Assembly: GCA_945896925.1 (NCBI GenBank)
Contig: CAMDEV010000002.1
Span: 1-50,529, forward strand
Reading direction: 5' to 3'
DNA length: 50,529 nucleotides
DNA from: Auritidibacter sp. Marseille-P8566
GTDB lineage: Bacteria; Actinomycetota; Actinomycetes; Actinomycetales; Microbacteriaceae
Shown: piece after piece, positions 12,348 to 22,470 of the stretch
How positions within the stretch are numbered: position 1 is the stretch's first letter
Layout of the letters: each line of letters begins with the position of its first letter
Notes under the pieces: generated by a model
The model's database searches: none
What the model was told of the DNA's origin: nothing
The model's input: only the letters and a program-made list of their open reading frames with translations
Translations under genes and position numbers: made by a program

Positions 12348-13087
12348 GTAAGAAGTTCTCTGATGTCCCAGAGCACATTGCCATCGTTATGGATGGTAAT
12401 GGTCGCTGGGCTAATGCCAGAGGTCTCACTAGAGTCGAAGGTCACCGTGCCGGTGAAGCAGCTCTAATGGATGTTATTGAAGGCGCAATCAAAGCCGGAG
12501 TGAAGTATTTAACAGTTTTTGCTTTCTCAACTGAGAACTGGAAGAGATCTCCAGATGAGGTTAAGTTCCTAATGAACTACAACCGAGAAGTGCTCAGACG
12601 TAGAAGAGATCAGCTAAACGGTTGGAATGTGAAGATCCGCTGGGCAGGTAGAAGGCCTAAGCTTTGGCCAACTGTTATTGATGAACTGCTGACAGCTGAA
12701 AAGCTCACCGCAAAGAACACCGGCCTTACCTTCACAATGTGTGTGAACTATGGCTCAAGAATCGAAATCCTCGATGCTGTCAATCAGATTGTCGAAGACA
12801 GTAACTCAGGCAAACTCAAAGGTAAGGTCACTGAGAAGACCATCCAGAAGTATTTGCTGACTAAGAACCTGCCCGATGTTGACCTCTTCATTCGTTCTAG
12901 TGGGGAGCAGCGCATCAGCAACTTCCTGCTTTGGCAATCTGCGTACGCTGAGTTCGTCTTCCTTGATGTCCTGTGGCCAGACTTCAATAGAGAGCACCTC
13001 TGGGGAGCTATCGAGCAGTATGCCAAGCGCAATAGACGCTTCGGTGGGGCAGTGGACAAGCCTAAGAAAGCCAAGCGCTCAGGCTAA
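12344..13087 (+). CDS. uppS: Isoprenyl (undecaprenyl) diphosphate synthase
   Basis: [55 protein letters not shown]. Confidence 0.93.
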   Translation: MSKKFSDVPEHIAIVMDGNGRWANARGLTRVEGHRAGEAALMDVIEGAIKAGVKYLTVFAFSTENWKRSPDEVKFLMNYNREVLRRRRDQLNGWNVKIRWAGRRPKLWPTVIDELLTAEKLTAKNTGLTFTMCVNYGSRIEILDAVNQIVEDSNSGKLKGKVTEKTIQKYLLTKNLPDVDLFIRSSGEQRISNFLLWQSAYAEFVFLDVLWPDFNREHLWGAIEQYAKRNRRFGGAVDKPKKAKRSG

Positions 13088-13135
13088 ACTTATCTAGCAC
13101 CGTAAGCCAACGGCGCTAAACAATAGGGAGCAACA

Positions 13136-14515
13136 ATGGCCACCCCAACACGTCTTGACTCAGTCATTTCTCTCGCTAAGCGCAGAGGTTTTGTCTTTCC
13201 AGCAGGTGAAATCTACGGTGGAACACGTTCTGCCTGGGATTACGGACCTTTGGGAGTCGAACTCAAAGAGAACATCAAACGCCAGTGGTGGCGAGCAATC
13301 GTAAACTCCCGTGAAGACATCGTAGGTCTAGATAGCTCGGTAATCCTTCCTCGCAAGGTCTGGGAATCTTCAGGTCACGTCAAAGAGTTCGTTGACCCAC
13401 TAATTGAGTGCACCTCTTGTCACAAGAGATTTAGAGCTGATCACCTAGAAGAAGCATTTGAAGAGAAGAAGGGCAGAGCACCTTCTTCAATGAGTGAAAT
13501 TGCCTGCCCTAACTGTGGTGGCAAAGAAACTTGGACCGAACCTAAGCTATTCAATGGACTTCTAAAGACCTATCTAGGTCCAGTTGAGGATGAGTCTGGA
13601 CTGCACTATCTGCGCCCTGAAACAGCTCAGGGTATCTTTGTGAACTTTGCCAATGTGCTAGGGGCTTCAAGAATGAAGCCACCATTCGGCATTGGTCAAA
13701 TCGGTAAGTCATTCAGAAACGAAATCACCCCAGGTAACTTCATCTTTAGGACTAGAGAGTTCGAACAGATGGAAATGGAATTCTTTGTTGAGCCAGGAAC
13801 AGATGAAACTTGGCACGACTACTGGATCAACGAAAGACTGAACTGGTATTTAGATCTAGGTATCGATAAAGATAACCTTCGTTTGTTTGAACACCCGAAG
13901 GAAAAGCTTTCACACTATTCCAAGCGAACAGTTGACATTGAATACAAGTTCGGTTTCCAAGGTTCAGAGTTTGGTGAGCTAGAAGGTATTGCTAACCGAA
14001 CAGACTTTGACCTAACTACCCACTCTCGTGAATCAGGTGTTGACCTTTCATACTTCGATCAGGCTAAGGGTGAGCGTTGGACTCCTTACGTGATTGAACC
14101 AGCTGCTGGTCTTACCCGTTCACTTATGGCATTCCTAGTTGATGCCTATGCTGAAGATGAAGCACCTAACACCAAGGGCGGTGTTGATGTGAGAACTGTT
14201 CTGCGTTTGGACTATCGACTAGCACCGGTAAAGGTCGCGGTTCTTCCGCTTTCACGTAACGAAGATCTATCGCCAGTTGCTAAGAACCTAGCTCAAGATC
14301 TTCGTGGACATTGGAACATTGAGTTTGATGACTCTGGTGCCATTGGTAGAAGATACCGTCGTCAGGATGAGATCGGAACTCCGTTCTGTGTGACTGTCGA
14401 CTTTGATTCTCTTGAGGATCAAGCTGTGACAGTTCGTGAACGAGACACCATGGCTCAGGAGAGAGTATCGCTAGATAAACTCCGCGGATACTTGGCTGAG
14501 AAGCTAGTCAAATAA
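13136..14515 (+). CDS. glyS: Glycyl-tRNA synthetase (class II, single-chain type)
   Basis: [71 protein letters not shown]. Confidence 0.95.
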   Translation: MATPTRLDSVISLAKRRGFVFPAGEIYGGTRSAWDYGPLGVELKENIKRQWWRAIVNSREDIVGLDSSVILPRKVWESSGHVKEFVDPLIECTSCHKRFRADHLEEAFEEKKGRAPSSMSEIACPNCGGKETWTEPKLFNGLLKTYLGPVEDESGLHYLRPETAQGIFVNFANVLGASRMKPPFGIGQIGKSFRNEITPGNFIFRTREFEQMEMEFFVEPGTDETWHDYWINERLNWYLDLGIDKDNLRLFEHPKEKLSHYSKRTVDIEYKFGFQGSEFGELEGIANRTDFDLTTHSRESGVDLSYFDQAKGERWTPYVIEPAAGLTRSLMAFLVDAYAEDEAPNTKGGVDVRTVLRLDYRLAPVKVAVLPLSRNEDLSPVAKNLAQDLRGHWNIEFDDSGAIGRRYRRQDEIGTPFCVTVDFDSLEDQAVTVRERDTMAQERVSLDKLRGYLAEKLVK

Positions 14516-14521
14516 CCTAAC

Positions 14522-15688
14522 GTGAATACACCAGCACTTCAGTATGGCGAGATTGCGATAAGCATTCCTGTCGTCTTAGCCCCGATGGCAGGGATAACCA
14601 ACACCGCCTTCAGAAGGCTATGTCGTGAGTATGGTGGTGGGTTATACGTATCTGAGATGGTGACCTCTCGTGCTCTAGTGGAAAGAACTGAAGAGTCAAT
14701 GCGACTTATCGGGCATCACGAGAGTGAAGGAACCAGATCTGTTCAGCTCTACGGAGTTGATCCAAAGACAATTGCAGAGGCAGTAACAATGCTGGTGGCT
14801 GAAGATAGAGCAGATCACATTGACTTGAACTTTGGTTGCCCTGTTCCTAAAGTCACGCGTAAAGGTGGTGGGGCAGCGCTTCCTTATAAGCAAGATCTGT
14901 TCTCTGCAATTGTGAATGCCGCTGTTAGAGCCGCTGGAGATATTCCAGTGACAGTCAAGATGCGTAAAGGTATTGACGCGGATCACCTAACTTTTTTGGA
15001 TGCAGGAAAAGCAGCTAGAGATGCCGGTGTTGCAGCAGTTGCACTGCACGCTAGAACCGCATCCGAGTATTACTCAGGTAACGCTGACTGGTCAGCGATT
15101 GCAGAGCTAAAGAACTCGCTCAGTGATGTTCAAGTGCTAGGCAATGGTGACATTTGGTCTGCAGGAGATGCCATCAGAATGATGCGTGAAACTGGCTGCA
15201 ATGGAGTAGTTGTTGGTAGAGGCTGCCTAGGTAGACCTTGGCTTTTTGCTGACCTGCAGGCAGCTTTTGAAGAGTATGCGAAGAACCCAAACTCTGATGC
15301 AGCCATTGATCCAGTCCAACCAAACCTTGGCCAAGTTGCGACGGCATTCAAGAAGCATGCAGAGTTACTGGTTGAGTTCTTTGAATCTGAAGAGCGAGCC
15401 TGTCGAGACATTAGAAAACACGTTGCCTGGTATTTCAAGGGTTATCCAGTTGGTGGAGAGTTCAGAGCATCACTTGCTCAGGTTGAATCACTTCAGCAGA
15501 TGGATGATATTTTGGGGACTATCGACTGGTCTGCTCCATACCCAGGTGAGCTAGCCGAAGGTCCGAGAGGACGCCTAGGGGGAGCTAAAGTCTGTGCTCT
15601 GCCAGAGAATTGGTTGCAATCAAGAGAACTTCAGGGAGACCAGCGTAAAGTGCTCTTAGAAGCAGAACTATCGGTATCGGGAGGATGA
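14522..15688 (+). CDS. dusB: tRNA-dihydrouridine synthase (DusB-like); GTG start
   Basis: VLAPMAGITNTAFRRLC; HIDLNFGCPVPKVTRKGGGAALPY; ALHARTASEYYSGNADW. Confidence 0.92.
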   Translation: MNTPALQYGEIAISIPVVLAPMAGITNTAFRRLCREYGGGLYVSEMVTSRALVERTEESMRLIGHHESEGTRSVQLYGVDPKTIAEAVTMLVAEDRADHIDLNFGCPVPKVTRKGGGAALPYKQDLFSAIVNAAVRAAGDIPVTVKMRKGIDADHLTFLDAGKAARDAGVAAVALHARTASEYYSGNADWSAIAELKNSLSDVQVLGNGDIWSAGDAIRMMRETGCNGVVVGRGCLGRPWLFADLQAAFEEYAKNPNSDAAIDPVQPNLGQVATAFKKHAELLVEFFESEERACRDIRKHVAWYFKGYPVGGEFRASLAQVESLQQMDDILGTIDWSAPYPGELAEGPRGRLGGAKVCALPENWLQSRELQGDQRKVLLEAELSVSGG

Positions 15689-15694
15689 TCAGAC

Positions 15695-16960
15695 ATGGCT
15701 GAATACAGCGACTTTGATCGTGAAAGATTCCTTACCGAGAGTGGTACCAGTAGAAGTGCTAGAACTGAATTTGCTAGAGACAGAGCGAGAGTTACCCACT
15801 CATCAGCGCTAAGAAGACTTGGAGCAAAGACTCAGGTTCTAGCACCAGGAGCTGGAGACTTTGCTAGAACACGGCTAACTCACTCTTTGGAAGTTGCTCA
15901 AGTTGGGCGCGAGATGGCCGTCGAGTTTGGAATTGATCCAGATGTTGTTGACACTGCTTGCTTGGCTCACGACCTAGGTCATCCACCTTTTGGTCACAAC
16001 GGTGAGAAAGCACTGAATGAGTGGTCACAGGATTTTGGTGGCTTTGAAGGCAACGCTCAAACCCTGAGGTTGATTACCCGTATCGAGCAGAAGGTTTATG
16101 ACTCAAGCGGACAGTCTTTTGGATTGAATCTAACCAGAGCAACCTTGGATGCTTGCTGTAAATATCCTTGGACTAGAGAGTTTGCAGTGAATGACACTGG
16201 AGCAGACAGGTCAGTGAAGTTCGGTGTCTACGAAGATGATGTTCCTATTTTCAACTGGATCAGAAATGGAGCGCCAGATCGTTTGAAGTGCTTTGAAGCA
16301 CAGATTATGGACTTCTCTGATGACGTCGCTTATTCAGTGCACGACTTCGAAGATGCAATCGTAGAGGGCTTTATTCAGCTTGAAGAACTTACTGTTCAAG
16401 CTAATGAGGATGCAATCGTCACTGAGATTGAACGCTGGAATGGTAATCGTATTCCTAGACATGAACTGGTTTCAGCAATGAACAGACTGCAGAGTAATCA
16501 GTTCTGGCTAAACACTTGGCAGGGTGAACCAAGCCAAGCCGGTCAGTTGAAGAATCTAACCTCTAACGTGATTGGCTCATTTGTTTCTAGAACAACTGAA
16601 GCAACCTTTGCTAGCAACCCTGGTTCTACCTTTGCAAGATACGCAGCAGATGTTGTCGTGCCACCAGAGGTTGAAGCAGAGATAGCCATCTTCAAGGGTT
16701 TGGTTTCATACTTCCTAATGTCAGCAAGAGATAGACAGACATACTACGAGTGGCAGCGAGTACTTCTAATTGAACTTGCAGATGAACTACTTGCTACTAA
16801 TGGTGAATACCTAGACCCATTCTCGAGAATCGCCTGGGCTAATGCTAAAGATGAAGTGCAGAAGCACAGAGTGATTGTTGATCAGATTGCAGTATTCACG
16901 GATGCTGCTGCACTGAAACTGCATAACGGACTTATTGGCTCGAAGCGAAGAAGCTTCTAA
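15695..16960 (+). CDS. dgt: Deoxyguanosinetriphosphate triphosphohydrolase-like protein
   Basis: HD motif LAHDLGHPPFGHNGEKALNEW; RTRLTHSLEVAQVGR. Confidence 0.93.
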   Translation: MAEYSDFDRERFLTESGTSRSARTEFARDRARVTHSSALRRLGAKTQVLAPGAGDFARTRLTHSLEVAQVGREMAVEFGIDPDVVDTACLAHDLGHPPFGHNGEKALNEWSQDFGGFEGNAQTLRLITRIEQKVYDSSGQSFGLNLTRATLDACCKYPWTREFAVNDTGADRSVKFGVYEDDVPIFNWIRNGAPDRLKCFEAQIMDFSDDVAYSVHDFEDAIVEGFIQLEELTVQANEDAIVTEIERWNGNRIPRHELVSAMNRLQSNQFWLNTWQGEPSQAGQLKNLTSNVIGSFVSRTTEATFASNPGSTFARYAADVVVPPEVEAEIAIFKGLVSYFLMSARDRQTYYEWQRVLLIELADELLATNGEYLDPFSRIAWANAKDEVQKHRVIVDQIAVFTDAAALKLHNGLIGSKRRSF

Positions 16961-18825
16961 TGGCAGGCAGAATTCCACCTCGAGATATCGAGGCTATTAA
17001 ACACCGCACCAACATCGCAGACATAGTTGGGGAGTATGTTCAGCTGAAGGGAGCAAGTGTTGGTTCGTTAAAAGGTTTATGTCCTTTCCATGATGAGAAG
17101 TCACCTTCGTTTAACGTCCGCCCTGATCAAGGTTTTTACCACTGCTTTGGTTGTGGCGAAGGTGGCGATGTATACAAGTTCCTACAAAAGCTAGAAAACA
17201 TTACTTTTTACGAAGCTGTTGAGAAGTGTGCTGCCAAGATCTCTTACCAAATCACCTACGAGGCTGGTTCTGGAAGAGATGAGGGAGTCAATCGTGCCAG
17301 GTTGCTAGCTGCTAACGAAGCGGCAGCAAAATACTTCCAGCAGCAGTTAGATACTCCTGAAGCTCAAACTGCTAGAGAGTTTCTAACCCAGAGAAAATTT
17401 GATCAAGCAGCCTCTGTTCACTTTGGCTTGGGTTATGCACCTAAAGGCTGGAATGGTCTTGGGGATGCCCTAAAGGCTCAGGGTTTTACTGAGGAAGAAC
17501 TAGTCAAGGTAGACCTTGTTGTCTCTAAAGAGGGCAAGAGCTACGACAAGTTCAGAGGAAGACTGGTCTGGCCGATTAGGGATGCAACGAACTCTGTAAT
17601 TGGCTTCGGTGCACGAAAGATTTACGAAGATGATCCGCTGGCTAAATACATCAACACTGGAGAGACACCGGTCTATCACAAATCCCAGGTTCTCTACGGT
17701 TTAGATCTTGCTAAGAAAGACATAGCGTCTAAGCGTCAAGTAGTTGTCGTTGAAGGTTATACAGATGTGATGGCCTGTCACCTTGCTGGTATCACAACAG
17801 CAGTTGCTACTTGTGGAACTGCTTTTGGTGATGACCACATTAGAAGAATCAACCAACTCTTTGGCTCTAGTGATGCACCTGCTCAAGTGATCTTTACTTT
17901 CGATCCTGATGCAGCTGGTCAGAAAGCTGCGATGAGAGCTTTTGAGAGTTCCGGGAAGTTCATCGCCAGCACTTTCGTTGCGGTTGGACCAGAGGGGCTT
18001 GACCCTTGTGATCTAAGAATCAGCAGAGGTGATAGCGCAGTGCTTCAGATGATTGAAACTAAAAGACCAATCTATGAGTTTGCTTTAGACCAAAAGATTT
18101 CAGGTCACGATCTAACTTCATACCCAGGCAGGTTATCTGCGGCAACTGCAGCTGTTAGCGTCCTAACTAAGATTTCTGATCTAGGGGCAAGAGAAGAATA
18201 TGTTCGAATTCTTGCTGGCAAGGTACAACTTGGTAGCGATGAAATCAACCGCCTTCTTTCAGCTGAAGTAGCAAAACTTAGAAGCTCCGCAGTTGCCGGA
18301 GCTAGACGTGGAATGGACATCGACCCAGGTGAGCCACCACTTCCTGAGGATGCACCAGAGTTCCCTGCACCCAATTTGAATGATCCAAACACCAGGCTCG
18401 AACAAGAAGTCCTCGCAGTTATTTTGCAAGCACCAACTTCGCTTACTGAAGAAGGTGTTTTGCTTATTTGCCAACAGATGTTTGCAACACCTGCGTATGT
18501 GGTTATTGCAGACGCTGCCGCTCAGTCAATCGCATCGTTAAAGCAAGCTGACTGGTTCACCCAGATTGTTTCTAAGACTCCAGAAGTGCTGCATAATCTA
18601 CTTCGTCAGTTAGCAGCCAAAGAATTACCGATCAGAGATGCAGAGCAACTAAATGAATATGCTCTAAGCGTGGTGAACTCTGCACGCAAGAAGATAATGA
18701 TGAGGCAGAAGAGTGCACTTGTTGCGGCTCTTGGTTCATTGGATGTTGAAGCTCAACCAGATGAGCACAATCGCATTCAGCAGGCATTGGTTGTTCTAGA
18801 GGGTCAGATTAGGTCCATAGAGTGA
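16960..18825 (+). CDS. dnaG: DNA primase
   Basis: CHC2 zinc finger (CPFHDEKSPSFNVRPDQGFYHCFGCGEGGDVYKFL), TOPRIM EGYTDVMACHLAGI..TFDPDAAGQKAA. Confidence 0.95.
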   Translation: MAGRIPPRDIEAIKHRTNIADIVGEYVQLKGASVGSLKGLCPFHDEKSPSFNVRPDQGFYHCFGCGEGGDVYKFLQKLENITFYEAVEKCAAKISYQITYEAGSGRDEGVNRARLLAANEAAAKYFQQQLDTPEAQTAREFLTQRKFDQAASVHFGLGYAPKGWNGLGDALKAQGFTEEELVKVDLVVSKEGKSYDKFRGRLVWPIRDATNSVIGFGARKIYEDDPLAKYINTGETPVYHKSQVLYGLDLAKKDIASKRQVVVVEGYTDVMACHLAGITTAVATCGTAFGDDHIRRINQLFGSSDAPAQVIFTFDPDAAGQKAAMRAFESSGKFIASTFVAVGPEGLDPCDLRISRGDSAVLQMIETKRPIYEFALDQKISGHDLTSYPGRLSAATAAVSVLTKISDLGAREEYVRILAGKVQLGSDEINRLLSAEVAKLRSSAVAGARRGMDIDPGEPPLPEDAPEFPAPNLNDPNTRLEQEVLAVILQAPTSLTEEGVLLICQQMFATPAYVVIADAAAQSIASLKQADWFTQIVSKTPEVLHNLLRQLAAKELPIRDAEQLNEYALSVVNSARKKIMMRQKSALVAALGSLDVEAQPDEHNRIQQALVVLEGQIRSIE

Positions 18826-19742
18826 GTATCGATCTAAAGAAGGTTGCGATAGAACCTAAATCTTTTCCTGCCTATGAAGAAGCTGTAATTCAATCTGGCT
18901 GCTTGGTTTCCAAACTGGATGAATCAGTTGGTGCTCTGATTTGGACAGATTATGCGAACCCTAAAGGTTTAGCTGATGCTATTGCTAGTAATCCGCAGCT
19001 CACTTTTGTTCAATTACCGTTTGCGGGGGTGGATGCTTTTACCGAAGTGCTTTCGGCACCCGTTCGATTTGCTTGTGCAAAGGGTTCATACCGTGAACCG
19101 GTAGCTGAACACGCTTTGACTTTAGCGCTGTCTCTAGCCCGAGTAATACCTGAGCGTGTTCGAGCAAAGAGCTGGGGCAGGAAGTTCGCCGACTCTTTGT
19201 ATGACGCCAATGTTTTGATTGTTGGTGCCGGTGGCATTACTGAAGAACTAATCGGTTTACTAAAACCATTCCGTTCAAAGATCACCGTAGTTAGAAACCA
19301 GGTTCAGCCATTGGCAGGAGCTGATGTAGTCCTAGGTTTAGAGTCTCTTAATGAAGCTCTTCCTGAGGCAGACTTCGTCTTTTTAGCCTGTTCCCTGACA
19401 GATAAAACTAGGGGTTTATTCAACCTAGATAGGTTCGCTAAGTTCAAGCCCACTGCCTATTTCATCAACATTGCTAGGGGGCCGATTGTTGTAACGGATG
19501 ACCTAGTGGTTGCCCTAAATGCAGGTCTGATTGCAGGGGCTGGGGTGGATGTGACTGACCCAGAGCCACTACCCGATGGTCATGCACTCTGGGAGGCACA
19601 GAACGTCATAATCACCCCTCACACGGCCGATACCAATGCACAGGTCATCAGGATGTTCTCCATTCGTATCAAGGAGAATCTGGCCGCTTATCAGGGTTTA
19701 GGGGACTGGGTAGGGCTAGTTGACCCAGAACTTGGTTACTAA
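18822..19742 (+). CDS. D-2-hydroxyacid dehydrogenase family protein
   Basis: NAD-binding VLIVGAGGITEELI; FINIARGPIVVTDDLVVALNAGLIAGAGVDVTDPEPLPDGHALWEAQNVIITPH. Confidence 0.88.
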   Translation: MSIDLKKVAIEPKSFPAYEEAVIQSGCLVSKLDESVGALIWTDYANPKGLADAIASNPQLTFVQLPFAGVDAFTEVLSAPVRFACAKGSYREPVAEHALTLALSLARVIPERVRAKSWGRKFADSLYDANVLIVGAGGITEELIGLLKPFRSKITVVRNQVQPLAGADVVLGLESLNEALPEADFVFLACSLTDKTRGLFNLDRFAKFKPTAYFINIARGPIVVTDDLVVALNAGLIAGAGVDVTDPEPLPDGHALWEAQNVIITPHTADTNAQVIRMFSIRIKENLAAYQGLGDWVGLVDPELGY

Positions 19743-19804
19743 TACCTAGTGTTAGCGGCATCCCATAGTTTTTGGTAAAGTATTCAGGTTGCCTAAAGCA
19801 ATAT

Positions 19805-19880
19805 TCCTCGGTAGCTCAATTGGCAGAGCAATCGGCTGTTAACCGATAGGTTCTTGGTTCGAGTCCAAGCCGGGGAGCCA
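19805..19880 (+). tRNA. tRNA-Asn (anticodon GTT), CCA encoded
   Basis: TCCTCGG...CTGTTAA...GGTTCGAGTCC...CCGGGGAGCCA; cloverleaf arms pair. Confidence 0.95.
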
Positions 19881-19906
19881 TATAAGTCCCAACTTTGGAG
19901 GAGCCC

Positions 19907-21163
19907 ATGTTTCTCTGGATCAGAGACCAGAAATGGCTCCCAACCATTTGTTTAGCCCTTATCGCACTTGTTGTCTTTGGGGTTAGCGATTATCTCTTCC
20001 AAGGAATCGATACATTACCTGCAACCTTGCTTCTGGTTAGTTCCGTAGCATTCTCAAGAGCCTTGCCTTGGCTTTCTATCGCATTATTCTCAGTTGGAAT
20101 CTTGACTCCACAGTTCCTCGATCTAGACCCTCAGTTAGCTCAGTTGCTAGCAACTTTTAGCCTCTTGGTTCTAGCTGCATATGGAACAAAGTTGCAGCGA
20201 AGAGTTGGATACGCACTCAATGTGGTTATGGGTATCGCATCTTTTGTTTGGTTGCTTATAACTCTTCCGGTTGGTGGGTCTTTCTATGGAATTGAACTGC
20301 CAACGCTTGAGTCTAAGTATGTAATCTTTACTGCAGGTTTCGTTGCCATGATTGCTGTGAACGCCAACGCTTGGTTCTTCGGCAGGTTGCTTATCACTCG
20401 TATCACTCACGTAGGAACAGATTTCGATCGAGCAATCTTGGAACGAGAAATTGCAACAACTCAGTTATCTCTTGCAGAGCAGGATAGACGCTTCGAGATT
20501 GCAAGAGATGTGAATGATTTACTGCTTGAGCAAGTGAGTGCGACTCTGACCTCGGCCGAAGCTGGCATTTATGCGGCAAAGTCTGATCCAACTGTTGCAC
20601 CTAGAATCTTGGAAAACATTTTTGAAGGTGTGAAGAAAGCTCATGCTGAAATCAGACGCCTGAGCGACCTACTTGGTCTTCAAGATGTGAAAGCACTAGC
20701 GCTACCAGGACTTAGAGATCTTCCAAAGACATTTGTCAGTTACCGTGAGTTTGGTTATGGAGTGAACTACCGCTTAACCGGTGAGCCGCTAAGTCTTGAT
20801 GATGGTGCCGAACTCGTTCTATACAGAATTGTTTTCGACTCGCTGGAGAACATCAGGCAACACACTCCTCAGGGAACGGAAGTCGATGTTGATTTCATCT
20901 GGCAGGGAGATGCCATGCAGGTGGTTATCAAAGACAACGGTGAAGAAACTAGAAACCGTTTAGAGCAGGCAATCTCTGGATATACCGCCCAAGAGGATCA
21001 CCGAGCACTGGTTGAAAGACCAACCGGAGCAAACCTCAATGCTCTTCAGGAAAGAGCTGCTCTTTACGAAGGTGCTATCGAGTTTGGCAAAGTTCCAGGT
21101 GTTGGATTCACAGTTTCTGCTGCATTCCCAAACATTGCTAAGTATCGGAAAGCAACTAACTAA
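19907..21163 (+). CDS. Membrane histidine-kinase-like protein (HisKA_3/HATPase type) with degenerate H-box (probable pseudokinase)
   Basis: N-terminal TM segments; FEIARDVNDLLLEQVSATL aligns with HisKA_3 'R-x-V-H-D-LL' but has N for H; ENIRQHT N-box, DNG, GANLNALQERA; start 19907 preceded by GGAGGA. Confidence 0.75.
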   Translation: MFLWIRDQKWLPTICLALIALVVFGVSDYLFQGIDTLPATLLLVSSVAFSRALPWLSIALFSVGILTPQFLDLDPQLAQLLATFSLLVLAAYGTKLQRRVGYALNVVMGIASFVWLLITLPVGGSFYGIELPTLESKYVIFTAGFVAMIAVNANAWFFGRLLITRITHVGTDFDRAILEREIATTQLSLAEQDRRFEIARDVNDLLLEQVSATLTSAEAGIYAAKSDPTVAPRILENIFEGVKKAHAEIRRLSDLLGLQDVKALALPGLRDLPKTFVSYREFGYGVNYRLTGEPLSLDDGAELVLYRIVFDSLENIRQHTPQGTEVDVDFIWQGDAMQVVIKDNGEETRNRLEQAISGYTAQEDHRALVERPTGANLNALQERAALYEGAIEFGKVPGVGFTVSAAFPNIAKYRKATN

Positions 21164-21838
21164 GTGGCAGCAGATATAAGAGTTGCTCTAGTTGGGGGAT
21201 CAGATGCTTTGAGATCTTCTAGAAGAGAAATTATCTCAACTGCTAAACACCTCAAAGTCATTCACGATTCTGATGGCTTTGGGTTGACCCCAGCGGAATT
21301 AATAGAAATAAACTTTGATGTTGCAGTAATTGAACTTCGGTTAGAAGGTCAATCAGCGCTTGAATACATCAGAACTATGTTCGTACTTGCCAAGATCTCA
21401 AAGCAAACCTTTGGTCGAATAATTATTGCAACTCAGTTCAGTGAAGAGAAACTAAGGCTTGAAGCGATTCAGGCTGGAGCAGTTGATGCAGTGTTTGTTA
21501 GCGATGGAATGCAGTCGCTGATATCAAAGATTGAGCTATGTGCGGATGAAATAGCCGATTACGCAATACGAGAGTTGCTTCCATCACTACCTAAGCCTGA
21601 GTTGTCACAAGAGGAGTACCAGCAGGTGTCTGTTGCCCTGGATACCTTAGATGAAAAAGAAGCCAAGGTACTCAAAGGTTTCTGTGAGCTAAAGACCGAT
21701 TCTCAAATTTCCAGTGCTGTCCACGTTCCAAAACTAAAGGTACGTCAGACGTTAGCTAAGGTTCAGAACCTATTGTTGTTAGACACCAGATCGCAGCTTC
21801 TTTTGAAGATGTTCAACCTGGGTGCTTTAGCCCTCTAG
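21164..21838 (+). CDS. Response-regulator-like protein with atypical receiver and LuxR-type HTH
   Basis: FDVAVIELRLEGQSALEYI aligns with 'PDVxLLDLxLPGxxGLE' with E for D; C-terminal LDEKEAKVLKGFCELKTDSQISSAVHVPKLKVRQTLAKVQNLL. Confidence 0.75.
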   Translation: MAADIRVALVGGSDALRSSRREIISTAKHLKVIHDSDGFGLTPAELIEINFDVAVIELRLEGQSALEYIRTMFVLAKISKQTFGRIIIATQFSEEKLRLEAIQAGAVDAVFVSDGMQSLISKIELCADEIADYAIRELLPSLPKPELSQEEYQQVSVALDTLDEKEAKVLKGFCELKTDSQISSAVHVPKLKVRQTLAKVQNLLLLDTRSQLLLKMFNLGALAL

Positions 21839-22393
21839 TTTGTCTTGCCCTGGTAGCCAACTTTGGTCAGGGACACCCCAACCACGTTCTTTGATAATCC
21901 CGGCGACATCGGACTTGTGAGGTTCTGCAAGGCGGTCAACATAAAGTGTTCCATCTAAGTGATCGAATTCGTGTTGGAAGATTCTGGCAAACCAGCCTTC
22001 AGCTTCGATGTGAACTGGGTTCTGTTCGAGATCAACACCTTGTAGAACGGCTCGTTCAGCCCTCCTAAGCGGGAATCTTTCACCAGGCACACTTAGACAG
22101 CCTTCGCTCTCAGATTCCCAGTCTGCTTCACCTGTTGGTGTTTCAGAGAGTTCAAGTGTCGGGTTGATAACCACACCACGCTGTGGGGTGCCATCTTCGG
22201 CATCCCAGTCGTAGACGAATACTCTCAGCCCAACGCCCACCTGCGGGGCAGCTAAGCCCACTCCTGGGGCTTCGTCCATGGTTTCAAACATGTCTGAAAC
22301 CAGGTCTCTGAGCTCTTGATTGAACTCTGTAACCTCTTGGGCTCTGGTGTGTAATACGGGATTACCGGTAATCACTATGGGTCTGATGGGCAT
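21827..22393 (-). CDS. def: Peptide deformylase
   Basis: GVGLAAPQVG, EGCLSVPG, QHEFDHLDG. Confidence 0.96.
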   Translation of the reverse strand: MPIRPIVITGNPVLHTRAQEVTEFNQELRDLVSDMFETMDEAPGVGLAAPQVGVGLRVFVYDWDAEDGTPQRGVVINPTLELSETPTGEADWESESEGCLSVPGERFPLRRAERAVLQGVDLEQNPVHIEAEGWFARIFQHEFDHLDGTLYVDRLAEPHKSDVAGIIKERGWGVPDQSWLPGQDKLEG

Positions 22394-22470
22394 TACTCAA
22401 ATTTACCCTAAAGGCTAATCAGGCTCTGCTTCACTAGGCTTAGAGGAAGACAAGAACAGGTGGGGAAGCC

